Assembly (NCBI GenBank): GCA_001657315.1
Contig: LYSV01000024.1
Span: 1 to 64,000, forward strand
Direction of reading: 5' to 3'
Source of the DNA: Flammeovirgaceae bacterium BBD 1991-12
GTDB lineage: Bacteria > Bacteroidota > Bacteroidia > Cytophagales > Cyclobacteriaceae
DNA: 64,000 bases
The notes under the pieces were generated by a model. That model was not told the DNA's origin and searched no databases. It saw nothing but the letters and a program-made list of their open reading frames with translations. Shown piece by piece: positions 1 through 9,851 of this stretch. The stretch's first letter is position 1; each line of letters starts with the position of its first letter. Made by a program: the position numbers and the translations under genes.

Positions 1-12
1 TCTAAGTCCAGT

Positions 13-158
13 TTTCTTTTTCTTTTGCTTGCCCAAAAGAAAAAGAAACAAAAAGAAAAAGGCACCACGAACAAAGGCCATTTTCCCCGCTAAACGCACT
101 TCCCAGCCCCCATAGGCCGCTTACCCATGGGGCCTCAAATGGCCCACACTGTTCGTGG
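13..158. repeat. Structured AT-rich and nested inverted-repeat element
   Basis: Two structured parts lie side by side. Positions 13-27 and 34-48 form a perfect 15-bp inverted repeat (TTTCTTTTTCTTTTG) around a 6-nt loop. Downstream there are three nested perfect inverted repeats: CCACGAAC 65-72 with GTTCGTGG 151-158, GGCCATTT 76-83 with AAATGGCC 137-144, and CCCCAT 108-113 with ATGGGG 127-132. Together they could fold as one long hairpin. The purine-rich run between the parts resembles a dispersed intergenic repeat that I associate with Bacteroidota genomes, but copy number cannot be checked here. It could be a REP-like element, a small RNA or a terminator region downstream of gcvP. No gene is convincing in 1-360. 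Confidence 0.55.
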
Positions 159-360
159 ACGTCCCCCCTCCACCCGTCAACAGAATTTTCAAGGATAGCC
201 TGGGTTAAACGAGCGTTTATTCTGCTCGGCCAGTAATCGATGATGCCATTTCAGCTCTGAAAAACACGTGAATTTCTCCAACAGGCGTTTTCGGCAACAT
301 CCTCTCCGGTTAGTGGTTGCAACAAGGTAAAAACCTGATTGGTTCTGTGCAGTATTCCTG

Positions 361-3261
361 CTAAACCTCCATTATCTCTTCCTCCCCCTGATATTCCTCT
401 ACAGGAAGGCAGCTACACACCAGATTCCGGTCGCCATAGGCATTATCTACCCTGCCTACTGCCGGCCAGAACTTGTTCTCACGAACAAAAGATAGTGGAA
501 AAGCGGCCTTTTCACGGCTGTAGGGCTTGTCCCACTCCGTACCTGTGACCAGGGCTACGGTATGAGGAGCATTTTTGAGTACATTGGTCTCCTTATCTGC
601 CACATTGTCCTCGATCTCGCGGATCTCCTTTCGGATACTGATCATGGCCTCGCAAAACCGGTCCAACTCATCCAGCGTTTCACTTTCCGTAGGTTCGATC
701 ATCATGGTACCAGCCACAGGAAATGATACCGTGGGAGCATGGAAACCATAATCCATAAGTCTTTTAGCGATATCCTCCACTTCCACATCTGCTTTTTTGA
801 ACTCCCGGCAGTCAATGATCATCTCATGCGCTGCACGGCCTCCTGCACCTGTGTACAGCACAGGATAGTGGCCGTCAAGCCTTTCCTTGATATAGTTTGC
901 ATTCAGTATGGCGATCTCCGTAGCTTTCCTAAGGCCATTTTTGCCCATCATGGCAATATAGGCATAGGAAATGGTCAAAATACTTGCACTTCCGAACGGA
1001 GCCGCCGATATGGAAGTAATGGCCTGATCTCCTCCGGTTTTCATGAGAGGATTCCCAGGCAGGAATGGAGCCAGTTGGGGAGCCACACCGATAGGCCCCA
1101 TACCAGGTCCCCCGCCTCCGTGCGGGATACAGAAGGTCTTGTGCAGGTTTAGATGACACACATCAGCGCCAATATTGGCAGGACTGGTAAGGCCTACCTG
1201 TGCGTTCATATTCGCTCCATCCATGTATACCTGGCCACCGTTTTTGTGGATGATATCACATATCTCTACAATGCTTTCTTCGAAAACGCCGTGTGTTGAC
1301 GGATAGGTCACCATCAATGCTGCAAGGTTTTCACCGTTGGCTTCTGCTTTGGCCCTCAGATCCTCCAGGTCAATATTCCCGTGGTCGTCACACTTTACAA
1401 TAACCACTTTCATACCTGCCATGACGGCACTGGCCGGATTGGTACCGTGTGCAGATGAAGGTATGAGCGTGATATTACGGTGATGATCACCCCGGCTTTC
1501 GTGCCAGGCGCGTATGACCATCAGACCGGAGTACTCTCCCTGTGCTCCACTATTCGGCTGAAGAGATACTGCAGCAAATCCGGTGATCTCGCACAGCCAT
1601 TTCTCCAGATCGGCAAACAGCTCCATATATCCCGCAGCCTGGTCCTGTGGAGCAAAAGGGTGGATATTCCCGAATTCCGGCCATGTAACCGGTATCATTT
1701 CCGTAGTGGCGTTCAGTTTCATGGTGCAGGATCCCAGGGATATCATACTGTGCACCAGTGAAAGGTCTTTATTCTCTAGCCTCTTTATATAACGCAGCAT
1801 TTCATGCTCTGACCGGTAGCTGCTGAATACAGGGTGGGTCAGGTACCCCGACTGCCGGATGAGTGAAGCGGGCCAGTCCAACTGAAGACCGGAAGCTTCC
1901 TTTGACACATCAAACACGTTTTGCGAGTTGGTGGCAGTGGCCAGTACCTTCACTATCTCTACGATGTCTTCCTGTGTAGTGGTTTCATCGATCGATATGC
2001 CAATGGTCTGATGGTCAAAGTACCGGAAATTCATTTCATGGTTTTCTGCCTCTTTTCTTACTAAAGCACTGTCAGGCACCTCAAACCTGAGGGTATCAAA
2101 GTAATGTGCATTGAGCTGCTTCAGGCCCAGCGAATTCAGACCTTTATCCAGCAACCGCGCAAGACCATGGATACGGGTAGCGATGTTTTTCAGCCCTTTC
2201 GGCCCATGATATACGGCGTACATCCCTGCCATTACAGCCAGCAGCACTTGTGCGGTGCAAATATTGCTGGTAGCCTTTTCCCTTCGTATATGCTGCTCAC
2301 GGGTCTGCAGCGCCATCCGGTACCCGTTGTTGCCCTGGGCATCTACAGAAGCTCCTATGATCCTTCCCGGAACCTGCCTTTTGAAATCTTCCTTTGTAGC
2401 AAAGAAGGCGGCATGAGGGCCTCCATATCCCATGGGTACTCCAAAACGCTGACTGGAACCTACCACTACATCGGCCCCCATCTCTCCCGGTGACTTGAGC
2501 AGAAGCAGGCTCATCAGGTCTGTAGCTATTGCTACAAGTATGTTGTGTTCTTTAGCAGAAGCTATAAGATCGGAATAGTCCCTGATCTCACCGTGATCAT
2601 TCGGATACTGTAATAAAATCCCATATAGTTCAGGGTCTGTAAGGTCCAGCTTGTCAGAGTCGCCAACCACCAGGTCAATTCCCAATGGCTTTGATCTGGT
2701 AAGCAGTACATCAAGAGTCTGCGGGAAGGTGTTTTTGTCCACAAAAAATTTGTGCGCCTTCCTTTTGTCACCTTTTCTTACCCCTGAAAGCATTGTCATG
2801 GCCTCTGCGGCGGCCGTAGCCTCATCCAGAAGAGATGCATTGGCTATTTCCATACCTGTAAGATCGATGATCATGGTCTGGAAATTGATGAGTGCCTCCA
2901 GCCTGCCCTGGGCTATTTCAGCCTGATATGGTGTGTAGGCGGTATACCAGCCTGGGTTCTCCAGTATATTTCGTAAAATAACAGGAGGAACAATGGTATT
3001 ATAGTAGCCCGTACCGATGTAGGACCTAAAAACCCTGTTCTTTTCCGCCAGCTTTTTGAAATCATTTATGAACTCAAATTCACTTTTTGCCAAGGGCAGG
3101 TCAGGCTCTTTTTTGAGCCGGATAGACTGAGGGATCGTCTGATCAATAAGATCGTCTATTGACGCTGCCTTTACTACTTTTAACATTTCCTCAATCTGCC
3201 GGTCATCAGGCCCGTTATGCCTTGAATCGAACCTCTCTGCGTTGTTAATTTCTAACTTCAT
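361..3261 (-). CDS. gcvP: Glycine dehydrogenase (decarboxylating), P protein
   Basis: This is the PLP-dependent P protein of the glycine cleavage system. It decarboxylates glycine and passes the aminomethyl group to the lipoyl arm of the H protein. At 966 residues it is the full-length single-chain form, with both homologous halves of the family. The PLP lysine is Lys708 in the motif [16 protein letters not shown], and the N-terminal signature begins with RHNGP near residue 15. A perfect -7 promoter match lies 57 nt upstream of the ATG. The gcvT and gcvH genes are not in the window. LipA, encoded nearby at 5084-5968, makes the lipoyl cofactor this system needs. Start and family are secure. 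Confidence 0.97.
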   Translation of the reverse strand: MKLEINNAERFDSRHNGPDDRQIEEMLKVVKAASIDDLIDQTIPQSIRLKKEPDLPLAKSEFEFINDFKKLAEKNRVFRSYIGTGYYNTIVPPVILRNILENPGWYTAYTPYQAEIAQGRLEALINFQTMIIDLTGMEIANASLLDEATAAAEAMTMLSGVRKGDKRKAHKFFVDKNTFPQTLDVLLTRSKPLGIDLVVGDSDKLDLTDPELYGILLQYPNDHGEIRDYSDLIASAKEHNILVAIATDLMSLLLLKSPGEMGADVVVGSSQRFGVPMGYGGPHAAFFATKEDFKRQVPGRIIGASVDAQGNNGYRMALQTREQHIRREKATSNICTAQVLLAVMAGMYAVYHGPKGLKNIATRIHGLARLLDKGLNSLGLKQLNAHYFDTLRFEVPDSALVRKEAENHEMNFRYFDHQTIGISIDETTTQEDIVEIVKVLATATNSQNVFDVSKEASGLQLDWPASLIRQSGYLTHPVFSSYRSEHEMLRYIKRLENKDLSLVHSMISLGSCTMKLNATTEMIPVTWPEFGNIHPFAPQDQAAGYMELFADLEKWLCEITGFAAVSLQPNSGAQGEYSGLMVIRAWHESRGDHHRNITLIPSSAHGTNPASAVMAGMKVVIVKCDDHGNIDLEDLRAKAEANGENLAALMVTYPSTHGVFEESIVEICDIIHKNGGQVYMDGANMNAQVGLTSPANIGADVCHLNLHKTFCIPHGGGGPGMGPIGVAPQLAPFLPGNPLMKTGGDQAITSISAAPFGSASILTISYAYIAMMGKNGLRKATEIAILNANYIKERLDGHYPVLYTGAGGRAAHEMIIDCREFKKADVEVEDIAKRLMDYGFHAPTVSFPVAGTMMIEPTESETLDELDRFCEAMISIRKEIREIEDNVADKETNVLKNAPHTVALVTGTEWDKPYSREKAAFPLSFVRENKFWPAVGRVDNAYGDRNLVCSCLPVEEYQGEEEIMEV

Positions 3262-3317
3262 TCTGACTTCCTGCTAATGATATTAAGTGAACAAAATCCG
3301 GTCTTGTAAAAGATGCA

Positions 3318-3346
3318 CAAATGTAGCATTATTTGCCGTAAAAAAC
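3318..3346 (-). promoter_or_regulatory. Candidate gcvP promoter
   Basis: Read on the minus strand, TACATTTG (3325 to 3318) matches the Bacteroidota -7 consensus TAnnTTTG exactly. A TTTT at 3346-3343 sits 17 nt upstream and could be a weak -33 element. The predicted leader before the gcvP ATG at 3261 is about 50 nt. Confidence 0.4.
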
Positions 3347-3449
3347 GTTTGCGGCTGTAATTAAAGTGCTGAATCAGAGGGTTCAGAAGTGGCCCCCAAC
3401 CGCTCATAACAAATTGACTTTTTTAAGCGGATTTGGAGGTTGGATTGAA

Positions 3450-3457
3450 TAGTTTTG
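3450..3457 (+). promoter_or_regulatory. Candidate -7 element for the M28 peptidase gene
   Basis: TAGTTTTG matches TAnnTTTG exactly, 24 nt before the ATG at 3482. No well-spaced TTTG -33 element is seen; the nearest (3432-3435) is only 14 nt upstream. Confidence 0.35.
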
Positions 3458-3481
3458 GCAAATTAACCATAAACCACTGTA

Positions 3482-4999
3482 ATGAAGAAACTAGTTGTTT
3501 TAACGGTAATATGTCAATGGTCTCTGATAGGATTTTCTCAATCGGAGGAAGACGCTATGAAGTATGCAGAGACCATTACCAGAGACGATCTGTATGACAA
3601 GATCTCCATACTTGCTTCAGATGCTCTGGAAGGCAGGGAAACGGGAGAAAGGGGGCAAAAAATGGCTGCAGCCTTTATCAGTGATCATTTCCGGCGCCAG
3701 GGACTGGAGCCACCTGTAAAAAACGGAGCCACCTACAGTTATTATCAGCCGGTACCTTTATACTCGGCAGTTCCCGGTGAGATTTATCTTACCGTGGGAG
3801 ATGAACGTTTTGAGAACTTCGACAAAGTAGCCTATTACGGCACCTTTAATACGAAAGGCAAGCAGGAAATAGAGGCTGTATTTGTGGGCAAAGGTAGCGA
3901 GGATGAGCTTAGTAAGGTAAATGTTGAGAACAAAGCAGCTATCATTATGGTAGATAATCCGAGGGGGTGGAGGGCTCCGCATCAACTTGCAAAGGAGAAT
4001 GGAGCGCTGTTATCACTGATCATTACCCATGGTACCGATGATGAGTTTGCAGGATACAGTCAGATGCTCAAAGGCTATCTGTCAGGGGGAAGGCTGTCTC
4101 TGGAAAAACCTGAAAACAAGAATGCAGACAGAGGGCTGTTTATGATCTCTCCTTCAGTAGCGGCCCGGATTGTAAACAGTAAAGTGGAAGATTTAAAAAA
4201 GGCTGTGGAGAATGGCAATCCCAAAAAGATAAAAAAGGGCAAATTCACCTATAATCTGGAGCAAAAGCGGATCGATGTCAGCAGTGAGAACGTGCTGGGC
4301 TATCTTGAGGGATCAGACCTGAAGGATGAGCTGATCGTACTTACTGCTCATTATGATCATATTGGCCGTGATGGCGATAAGATCAACAACGGGGCAGATG
4401 ACGACGCTTCCGGCACTTCAGCTATCATGGAGATTGCTGAAGCATTTGTAAAAGCAAAACAGGATGGCAAAGGACCAAGAAGAAGCATACTGTTCATGGC
4501 GGTAACGGGTGAAGAAAAGGGCCTGTTGGGATCGGCGCATTATACTTCAAACCCTGTTTTTCCCCTGGAGAATACCGTGGTGAATCTGAATATCGATATG
4601 ATCGGCCGTATAGATGCACAGCACAAGGATAATCAGAACTACGTCTATCTGGTAGGATCCGACAGGCTGTCCAGCGAGCTACATGAGATCAGTGAGAAAG
4701 TAAATGCTACCTATACAAAATTTGAGCTGGATTATACCTATAATGATGAGGACCATCCGGACAGGATCTACTACCGTTCCGATCACTGGAATTTTGCCAA
4801 AAACAATATTCCTATCATTTTCTACTTCAATGGTGTGCATGATGATTACCATCAGCCAACGGATACCATCGACAAAATAGAATTTGACCTGCTGACCAGG
4901 AGGTCCAAACTGGTATACTACACTGCGTGGGTACTGGCCAACAGAAATGACCGGCTCGTGGTAGACAAACTACAGGATCAGAATATCGGGAATAACTGA
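3482..4999 (+). CDS. Secreted M28 family zinc peptidase
   Basis: The product is a 505-residue M28 (aminopeptidase Y/S-like) metallopeptidase with an N-terminal signal peptide (cut near residue 19, after GFS). It is probably periplasmic or exported and removes N-terminal amino acids from peptides. A PA-like insert seems to occupy roughly residues 120-230. The co-catalytic zinc site is complete: His290 and Asp292 (HYDH), Asp306 (GADDDASG), Glu344/Glu345 (TGEEKG), Asp372 (NIDMIG) and His457 (YHQPTD). It is a single gene, divergent from gcvP and convergent with lipA, from which it is separated by a strong inverted repeat. The exact substrate is unknown. Confidence 0.9.
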   Translation: MKKLVVLTVICQWSLIGFSQSEEDAMKYAETITRDDLYDKISILASDALEGRETGERGQKMAAAFISDHFRRQGLEPPVKNGATYSYYQPVPLYSAVPGEIYLTVGDERFENFDKVAYYGTFNTKGKQEIEAVFVGKGSEDELSKVNVENKAAIIMVDNPRGWRAPHQLAKENGALLSLIITHGTDDEFAGYSQMLKGYLSGGRLSLEKPENKNADRGLFMISPSVAARIVNSKVEDLKKAVENGNPKKIKKGKFTYNLEQKRIDVSSENVLGYLEGSDLKDELIVLTAHYDHIGRDGDKINNGADDDASGTSAIMEIAEAFVKAKQDGKGPRRSILFMAVTGEEKGLLGSAHYTSNPVFPLENTVVNLNIDMIGRIDAQHKDNQNYVYLVGSDRLSSELHEISEKVNATYTKFELDYTYNDEDHPDRIYYRSDHWNFAKNNIPIIFYFNGVHDDYHQPTDTIDKIEFDLLTRRSKLVYYTAWVLANRNDRLVVDKLQDQNIGNN

Positions 5000-5012
5000 T
5001 GGATTCAGTTCT

Positions 5013-5064
5013 ATGTTCAAGGTTCAAAGTTGAACGTTCATTTCCAACTTTGAACCTTGAACAT
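5013..5064. terminator. Perfect 20-bp inverted repeat, likely bidirectional terminator
   Basis: Positions 5013-5032 and 5045-5064 are exact reverse complements (20 bp) around a 12-nt loop. The element lies in the 84-nt gap between two convergent genes, the expected place for a shared terminator. The arms are made of tandem TTCAAGG/TTCAAAG words that recur just after it (ACATTCAACCTTGAAC), so it may be a member of a dispersed intergenic repeat family. Confidence 0.7.
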
Positions 5065-5083
5065 TCAACCTTGAACTTTTAAA

Positions 5084-5968
5084 TTAAATCGGTACATTAA
5101 CGTGCCTTTCGGCGTGATACGAGCTGCGTACAAGAGGACCTGACTCCACATATTTCAGACCCCTCCTCAATCCTTCTTCCCGGTATTCGTCAAACTGGTC
5201 CGGGTGGATGAATTCTGCAACTTCCAGATGCATTTTGGTAGGCTGAAGGTACTGACCCAGTGTAAGGATATCCAGACCATGCCCGACGAGGTCATCCATG
5301 GCTTTATGTACCTCATCACGGGTTTCGCCTACGCCAAGCATAATGCCTGACTTGGTCCTTTTACCGGCCTCTTTGGTAAGTTTGATCTGCTCGAGGCTCC
5401 GAACATACTTTGCCTGAGGTCTTACCCTGCGGTACAGGCGCTCAACAGTCTCCATGTTATGGGAAACCACTTCCTGTCCGCCATCTATCATTCGGTACAA
5501 GGCATCCCAGTTGGCTTTCACGTCGGGGATCAATGTTTCAATGGTAGTTTCAGGGGAAAGCTCTTTGGTCTTTACTATGGTCTGATACCATATCTCAGCA
5601 CCTCTGTCCTTGAGTTCGTCCCTGTTCACTGAAGTGATTACAGCGTGCTTTACTCCCATCAGTTTGATGGCTTCCGCTACCCGCTGTGGCTCCTCTTCAT
5701 CATACTCCGGCGGGCGGCCTGTGGCTACTGCACAGAAGGTACAGCTACGTGTACATACATTACCCAATATCATAAAGGTAGCCGTGCCGGCTCCCCAGCA
5801 TTCACCCATGTTCGGGCAGTTACCGCTTTCGCAAATAGTATGTAATTTATGTTCGTCAACCAGACGTCTTACTTTGGCATATTCTTTCCCTACGGGAAGC
5901 TTTACCCTGAGCCAGTCCGGTTTACGTTTTTTCTTTTCTTGTTCTGTGACTACAGGTAATTCTATCAT
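5084..5968 (-). CDS. lipA: Lipoyl synthase
   Basis: This radical-SAM enzyme inserts two sulfur atoms into octanoyl groups on lipoyl domains, which activates the H protein and the 2-oxoacid dehydrogenase complexes. Both iron-sulfur cluster sites are visible. The auxiliary cluster cysteines are Cys46, Cys51 and Cys57 ([12 protein letters not shown]). The radical-SAM cysteines are Cys72, Cys76 and Cys79 (CTRSCTFC). The conserved C-terminal RSSYHA motif lies near residue 281. The length of 294 residues is normal. A perfect -7 promoter element (TAGTTTTG on the minus strand, 5990-5997) is 22 nt upstream. It fits functionally with gcvP and the E1 enzyme encoded nearby. Confidence 0.97.
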   Translation of the reverse strand: MIELPVVTEQEKKKRKPDWLRVKLPVGKEYAKVRRLVDEHKLHTICESGNCPNMGECWGAGTATFMILGNVCTRSCTFCAVATGRPPEYDEEEPQRVAEAIKLMGVKHAVITSVNRDELKDRGAEIWYQTIVKTKELSPETTIETLIPDVKANWDALYRMIDGGQEVVSHNMETVERLYRRVRPQAKYVRSLEQIKLTKEAGKRTKSGIMLGVGETRDEVHKAMDDLVGHGLDILTLGQYLQPTKMHLEVAEFIHPDQFDEYREEGLRRGLKYVESGPLVRSSYHAERHVNVPI

Positions 5969-5989
5969 CCCTAATTGTTTTTATAATAA

Positions 5990-5997
5990 CAAAACTA
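5990..5997 (-). promoter_or_regulatory. Candidate lipA -7 element
   Basis: On the minus strand the sequence reads TAGTTTTG, an exact TAnnTTTG match, 22 nt upstream of the lipA ATG. No clear -33 TTTG was found. Confidence 0.35.
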
Positions 5998-6032
5998 GGA
6001 ATTTATAGTTTCTGAAGTGCCAGAGGTAAGAC

Positions 6033-6761
6033 TTATCTTCTGGAGCCGTAGAAAAGTGTGATGAAAGCGGTTGGGAACACAGCTTTGTTATCGGCGGCGG
6101 ACAGGAGCTCGATCTCCTGAGTGTAGGCATCAAGCAGAAACCCTGCCTCAAACCCGGTGACATTGTTTTTTGAAGTGCCCAGCTCAAAGCTCAGCGAGGT
6201 TTTAATGTTCCCGCCTATTCTGATCTTTGATTCAGTGATGCCTTGCAACACATAGCCTGATCCCAGTATCTGGTCAATGGAATGTACGTTGGGATCATAG
6301 GGTACCCGGGAACTGCTTAGTGTACCGGGGTCCGAGTTGATCTCTACATAATAAGGCGCCAGTAATCCAAGGGAAGGACCGGCAGCTGCATTGAGCTTTA
6401 TCTCAACACCCTGATGAGGTGCTTTTCTGAACAGTATCATCTCCCTTCCATATTGAAATCGCAGTGCATAAAGATAGTTCACCTTGCCCAGAATAAAGGA
6501 ATTCGTGGCGTTGTTCCTTCTTAGCTGAAACTCCTGCGGATGCTTGACGTTCATCACTTCAAGACCGTAACTTTGATAAAGCCCTTCATTGATTCGCTGT
6601 GATTTCCGGAAGACAAACCCACCGATAAGACCACCCGAAGTATTTTTGTTTATTCCCCAGATAAACTCCGACTGATAATCGTCAAGATCCCGGTTTTGAG
6701 CCGTCAGCATCAGAGGTAAGAACAAAAAGGAAAAAGAAACAATAAGCGCCCTCAACATCAC
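6033..6761 (-). CDS. Uncharacterised exported protein, possible outer-membrane barrel
   Basis: The 242-residue product starts with a clear signal peptide ending near residue 21 (LTAQ). The mature part alternates polar and hydrophobic residues with many Gly, Tyr and Phe (for example SYGLEVMNVKHP and YLYALRFQYGREM), typical of a small beta-barrel or porin-like protein of Bacteroidota. It ends in FITLFYGSRR rather than a terminal aromatic residue. No named family is recognised. A good promoter (TTTG, 20-nt spacer, TAAATTTA) lies just upstream. It is a single gene between lipA and ytxJ and shares no obvious function with either. Confidence 0.7.
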   Translation of the reverse strand: MMLRALIVSFSFLFLPLMLTAQNRDLDDYQSEFIWGINKNTSGGLIGGFVFRKSQRINEGLYQSYGLEVMNVKHPQEFQLRRNNATNSFILGKVNYLYALRFQYGREMILFRKAPHQGVEIKLNAAAGPSLGLLAPYYVEINSDPGTLSSSRVPYDPNVHSIDQILGSGYVLQGITESKIRIGGNIKTSLSFELGTSKNNVTGFEAGFLLDAYTQEIELLSAADNKAVFPTAFITLFYGSRR

Positions 6762-6782
6762 TTCCAGAGTTATAGAGAATGA

Positions 6783-6814
6783 TAAATTTAATAATTTAAC
6801 TTCTCTAACGCAAA
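6783..6814 (-). promoter_or_regulatory. Promoter of the 6033-6761 gene
   Basis: On the minus strand, TTTG (6814-6811), a 20-nt spacer and TAAATTTA (6790-6783, one mismatch to TAnnTTTG) form a well-spaced Bacteroidota-type promoter, about 21 nt upstream of the ATG. The 281-nt gap 6762-7042 otherwise shows no gene. Confidence 0.5.
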
Positions 6815-7042
6815 GCGGGGCAAGATAGTTTATTCAATTTTTCAGCGAAAAAAAGGTATGTCAGGAATAATCTCAGAATTTACCTGCTGCTTTTTCTTAG
6901 TTCTGTTCTATGCCTTACATCATTTTTACCGTTCATTAAACGGATATTCTGAAACAGGAAAAAGAGATCCCTGATGGGAATGAGTGGTTTTTAATTATGG
7001 CAAATGTCTTGTTGAAGACGAACCACCTGTTATGATTTGGCT

Positions 7043-7384
7043 CTAACTTTTTACCAGGGCCTTGAGATCATCGTAGTTGATACCCATGTGTGAGTTATCA
7101 TAGATCGGCTTGCCGTTTTTAATGACGATTACCTGCGGTGACTGATGAGGGATGCTGAACTCCTCTTCTATCCTGTTTGAAATATCACGATAACGTATGA
7201 GATCCAGGTAGTATGGTTTTATACCCATCGTTTCTTCCTGCTTCCAGGACCTTTCCAGGCGATTGATGACCATACTGCTGATCGCGCAGCGTATGCTGTG
7301 TTTGAAGATCAGGACCGGATGCTCCTCCGATTCCTTTTTAATATGATCCAGTTCTTTAATATCTTCCAGGTATATCCAGTTCAT
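7043..7384 (-). CDS. ytxJ: Bacillithiol system redox-active protein YtxJ
   Basis: This is a 113-residue single-domain thioredoxin-fold protein of the YtxJ family. The family is proposed to act as a monothiol bacilliredoxin, removing bacillithiol from mixed disulfides in the cytoplasm. The diagnostic motif FKHSIRCAISSM carries the single active-site Cys33 (family form FKHSTRCSISS), and cis-Pro-like SPQVIVIKNGK follows near residue 104. The gene begins 3 nt after the stop of the basic repeat protein gene, so the two are probably co-transcribed. This implies that the organism uses bacillithiol. The family assignment is strong; the partner proteins are unknown. Confidence 0.9.
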   Translation of the reverse strand: MNWIYLEDIKELDHIKKESEEHPVLIFKHSIRCAISSMVINRLERSWKQEETMGIKPYYLDLIRYRDISNRIEEEFSIPHQSPQVIVIKNGKPIYDNSHMGINYDDLKALVKS

Positions 7385-7387
7385 GTC

Positions 7388-9793
7388 TTAATCGTACCAA
7401 AGTCCCTGTTCTCTTTTGTCAAACCTCGGTCTGCGCACCTTTTCCTTCAGGTGTTGAGGTTGGCCTTCATTTTTTCTAAACAATTTTGCCCACAAAAGTC
7501 TCAAATTGAACATCCCTTTTCTAAATTCATTTGAATCATTTTTTCCGCTGGCATATTTAAAGCTGGGATGCCGGTCCTTGATAAACTTTTTCGACATTTT
7601 GACATTGCCCTGATAATTGCTGGCACGTATTGACGCCCGTGATGGACCGGTGCCTTTCAGTGATCCGTCGGCTGCATTGGGTTTTTTGGAATACCTCCAT
7701 GTGCGCTTTAGGTTCCCGTGATAGTTGCGTATTCTCAAATAGCTACGGCCGGGGGCGCGGGCTTTCAGTGCCTCATCTGCTGTGGATCTGTTTTTGACAT
7801 ACCTGAACCCTCTTTTTTGAAAACCCTGAAAATTTGCGCTGAGTCTTTCATTTTTGGCTGGTTCCTTTACTTTCAGTGCTTCATCTGCTGAGTTGGGATT
7901 CTTGTGGTAATTTGCAGATAGCCTGGTTTTTCCGGTATAATTCGAAGCCCTTTTGCTTTCTGAAGAGGGCCCTTTCTGTTTTCTTTTTGTCCGCCCTTTC
8001 CATAGGGCAATATCAAAGTCCTGGAATCCAAGGTTGTCCCTTGTGATAGGCTGACCTTTGTTATTCCAGTTATCCCTGCTCACACTACCCCCACCCTTAA
8101 AAACCTTTGATGCTTTAATATTACCCTGGAACCGTGCTACATTGTTATCCTGCCGGGTGAACCCCTTTCCCTGAATGGGCTTGCCACGGTTGTTCCAGTT
8201 GTTTCTATTGACTGTACCCCCGCTTTTGGCTGGTTTGCGTCCCTTTACATTGCCCTGGAAGCGGGCTATACTGTTGTCCTGTCGCGTTGTACCCTTCCCC
8301 TGTACGGGTTTACCGCGGTTGTTCCAGTTCTTTCTGCTCACGCTGCCCCCGCCTTTCGCAAGGCGGCGCCCTTTCACGTTACCCTGGAACCGTGCTACGC
8401 TGTTATCCTGCCTTGTTACACCCTTACCCTGTATAGGTTTGCCACGGTTATTCCATTTGTCTCTGCTTACACTACCACCCCCCTTAAATACCTTACCTCC
8501 TTTTACATTACCCTGGAACCGCGCTACCCGGCTGTCCTGGCCAGTTATGCCACGTCCCTGTATGGGCTTGCCGGAGTTATTCCATCTCTTGCCACTGATG
8601 CTGCCTCCTCCCTTGAAAGGCTTCCTGCTTTTTACATTACCCTGGAAGCTTATGGCCCTGCGGGTGCCTGCCCCTGGAGGTTTCCTTGCACCAGGAGCTC
8701 TTCCAGCCCGCTCCTGTCGCCGGCCGGCAGACTTATAGCCTCCTCCTTTCAGCTTGCCCCTAAAAGCCCTGTCACCCTTTCGTTTCCCTTTTGGATAGGC
8801 CTGGAACCGTGGGCTGGTAAAATCCGGCCTTTCAGATGTACGTTTTCTAAGTTTGTGACCGGAGATATCATTCTTCCATGCTCTTTCCCGCGCACGTGTT
8901 GCCGTTCTGAAGCCTCCCAAAGCCCTGCCGGAATATGCCTTATCGCCCCGGGCACCTTTCCGGCTGAAACGTATCGGCCGCTGGGTCTGGATCACGGGCC
9001 TTTCCACGGTTCTCTTGGTCCTGAAAGGTTTTCCTGTGATATCACCTTTATGTGCCCTCTCCCAGGGGGTCTGCCTTCTAAAAGCAGAATACGGGCTTTT
9101 TCCTTTTCTGATACGCGCCGTTCCGGAGACAGATCGTGGTACGATCCTCCGCCTTTTTACAGGCCGTTCCGGATCGCGTGTAATAGAACGCCTGGAACCG
9201 AAAACCTGTCCGTACCGGGCCTTGCCGGTGAACGTGGTACGACGCGACCGGGTGGATATGGCCCTGCCTGCGGCATTGCCCCGCCAGGCCCGTTCACCAC
9301 GTCTTGAGGCCGACCGCGGTGAGGCTGCTATTCCGCCGGCGCGTTCCCTGTTCCTTCGGGAAAACCTTGGGGCGACTGACCGGGCTCTGAATCTTGAACC
9401 CTCACTACGACTTGGTTTTCGGGTGTAGGATTGCGCTTCTGCCCTTCCGGCCGTGGACCTTCTCGGTGACGTTTTTGTGATCACCTTTCTTCCGGTAATA
9501 TCTCCTCTGTGCGCTTTTTCTCCTTGTCTGGACCGGGTTTTGAAGCGGGCCTCACGTAGCTTACGATTGTTGGACCTGCCTTTATCACCACGTCGTTTCA
9601 GCCTTCGGTTGGACTTGTTCTTCTTTTCGTTGGTCTTTTCAAAGAGTGATTTCCTTTTTTTCTGCTGCTGTTGCTCCTGTGCCTGCAGGGTAGGGACAGA
9701 GATCTGGCTTAGTAAAAAAAGCAAGAGCATAGCGCAAACTGCTTTTAAACAGGCTTTTGGTAATTTTCTTCTTATGGAAAAAGGGCTGGCCAA
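7388..9793 (-). CDS. Secreted, highly basic protein with three kinds of internal repeat
   Basis: I do not recognise this 801-residue protein. A signal peptide (residues 1-39, hydrophobic core AMLLLFLLSQ, cut after LQA) is followed by a Lys/Arg-rich stretch. Residues 90-351 carry six loose copies of a motif like GDRAFRGxLxG. Residues 381-595 are five 43-residue tandem repeats of the type FQGNVKG, then GGGSVS, WNN and GKPIQGKG. Residues 625-765 hold three or four longer repeats containing ADEALK and KNPN-type words. It is overwhelmingly basic, low in acidic residues, and likely disordered or polyanion-binding (surface polysaccharide or DNA). It is followed after 3 nt by ytxJ. The proline-rich frame opposite it is a shadow. 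Confidence 0.75.
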   Translation of the reverse strand: MASPFSIRRKLPKACLKAVCAMLLLFLLSQISVPTLQAQEQQQQKKRKSLFEKTNEKKNKSNRRLKRRGDKGRSNNRKLREARFKTRSRQGEKAHRGDITGRKVITKTSPRRSTAGRAEAQSYTRKPSRSEGSRFRARSVAPRFSRRNRERAGGIAASPRSASRRGERAWRGNAAGRAISTRSRRTTFTGKARYGQVFGSRRSITRDPERPVKRRRIVPRSVSGTARIRKGKSPYSAFRRQTPWERAHKGDITGKPFRTKRTVERPVIQTQRPIRFSRKGARGDKAYSGRALGGFRTATRARERAWKNDISGHKLRKRTSERPDFTSPRFQAYPKGKRKGDRAFRGKLKGGGYKSAGRRQERAGRAPGARKPPGAGTRRAISFQGNVKSRKPFKGGGSISGKRWNNSGKPIQGRGITGQDSRVARFQGNVKGGKVFKGGGSVSRDKWNNRGKPIQGKGVTRQDNSVARFQGNVKGRRLAKGGGSVSRKNWNNRGKPVQGKGTTRQDNSIARFQGNVKGRKPAKSGGTVNRNNWNNRGKPIQGKGFTRQDNNVARFQGNIKASKVFKGGGSVSRDNWNNKGQPITRDNLGFQDFDIALWKGRTKRKQKGPSSESKRASNYTGKTRLSANYHKNPNSADEALKVKEPAKNERLSANFQGFQKRGFRYVKNRSTADEALKARAPGRSYLRIRNYHGNLKRTWRYSKKPNAADGSLKGTGPSRASIRASNYQGNVKMSKKFIKDRHPSFKYASGKNDSNEFRKGMFNLRLLWAKLFRKNEGQPQHLKEKVRRPRFDKREQGLWYD
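8009..8653 (-). repeat. Five 129-nt in-frame tandem repeats
   Basis: These repeats encode the five 43-residue units of the basic protein. The nucleotide copies have diverged while keeping the reading frame and the motifs FQGNVKG, WNN and GKPIQGKG. That pattern points to selection on the protein rather than a recent DNA expansion. Confidence 0.75.
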
Positions 9794-9851
9794 ATCAAAA
9801 ATTCAGATTAAAAAATGACAGTGCATGGACCATAAAAACGTAGCAATTTAA

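Noticed and set aside
8175-8738. Plus-strand proline/leucine-rich frame of 187 codons
   Set aside because: It is the complement of the GC-rich repeats in the basic protein; its repeats follow from that gene and it has no start context.
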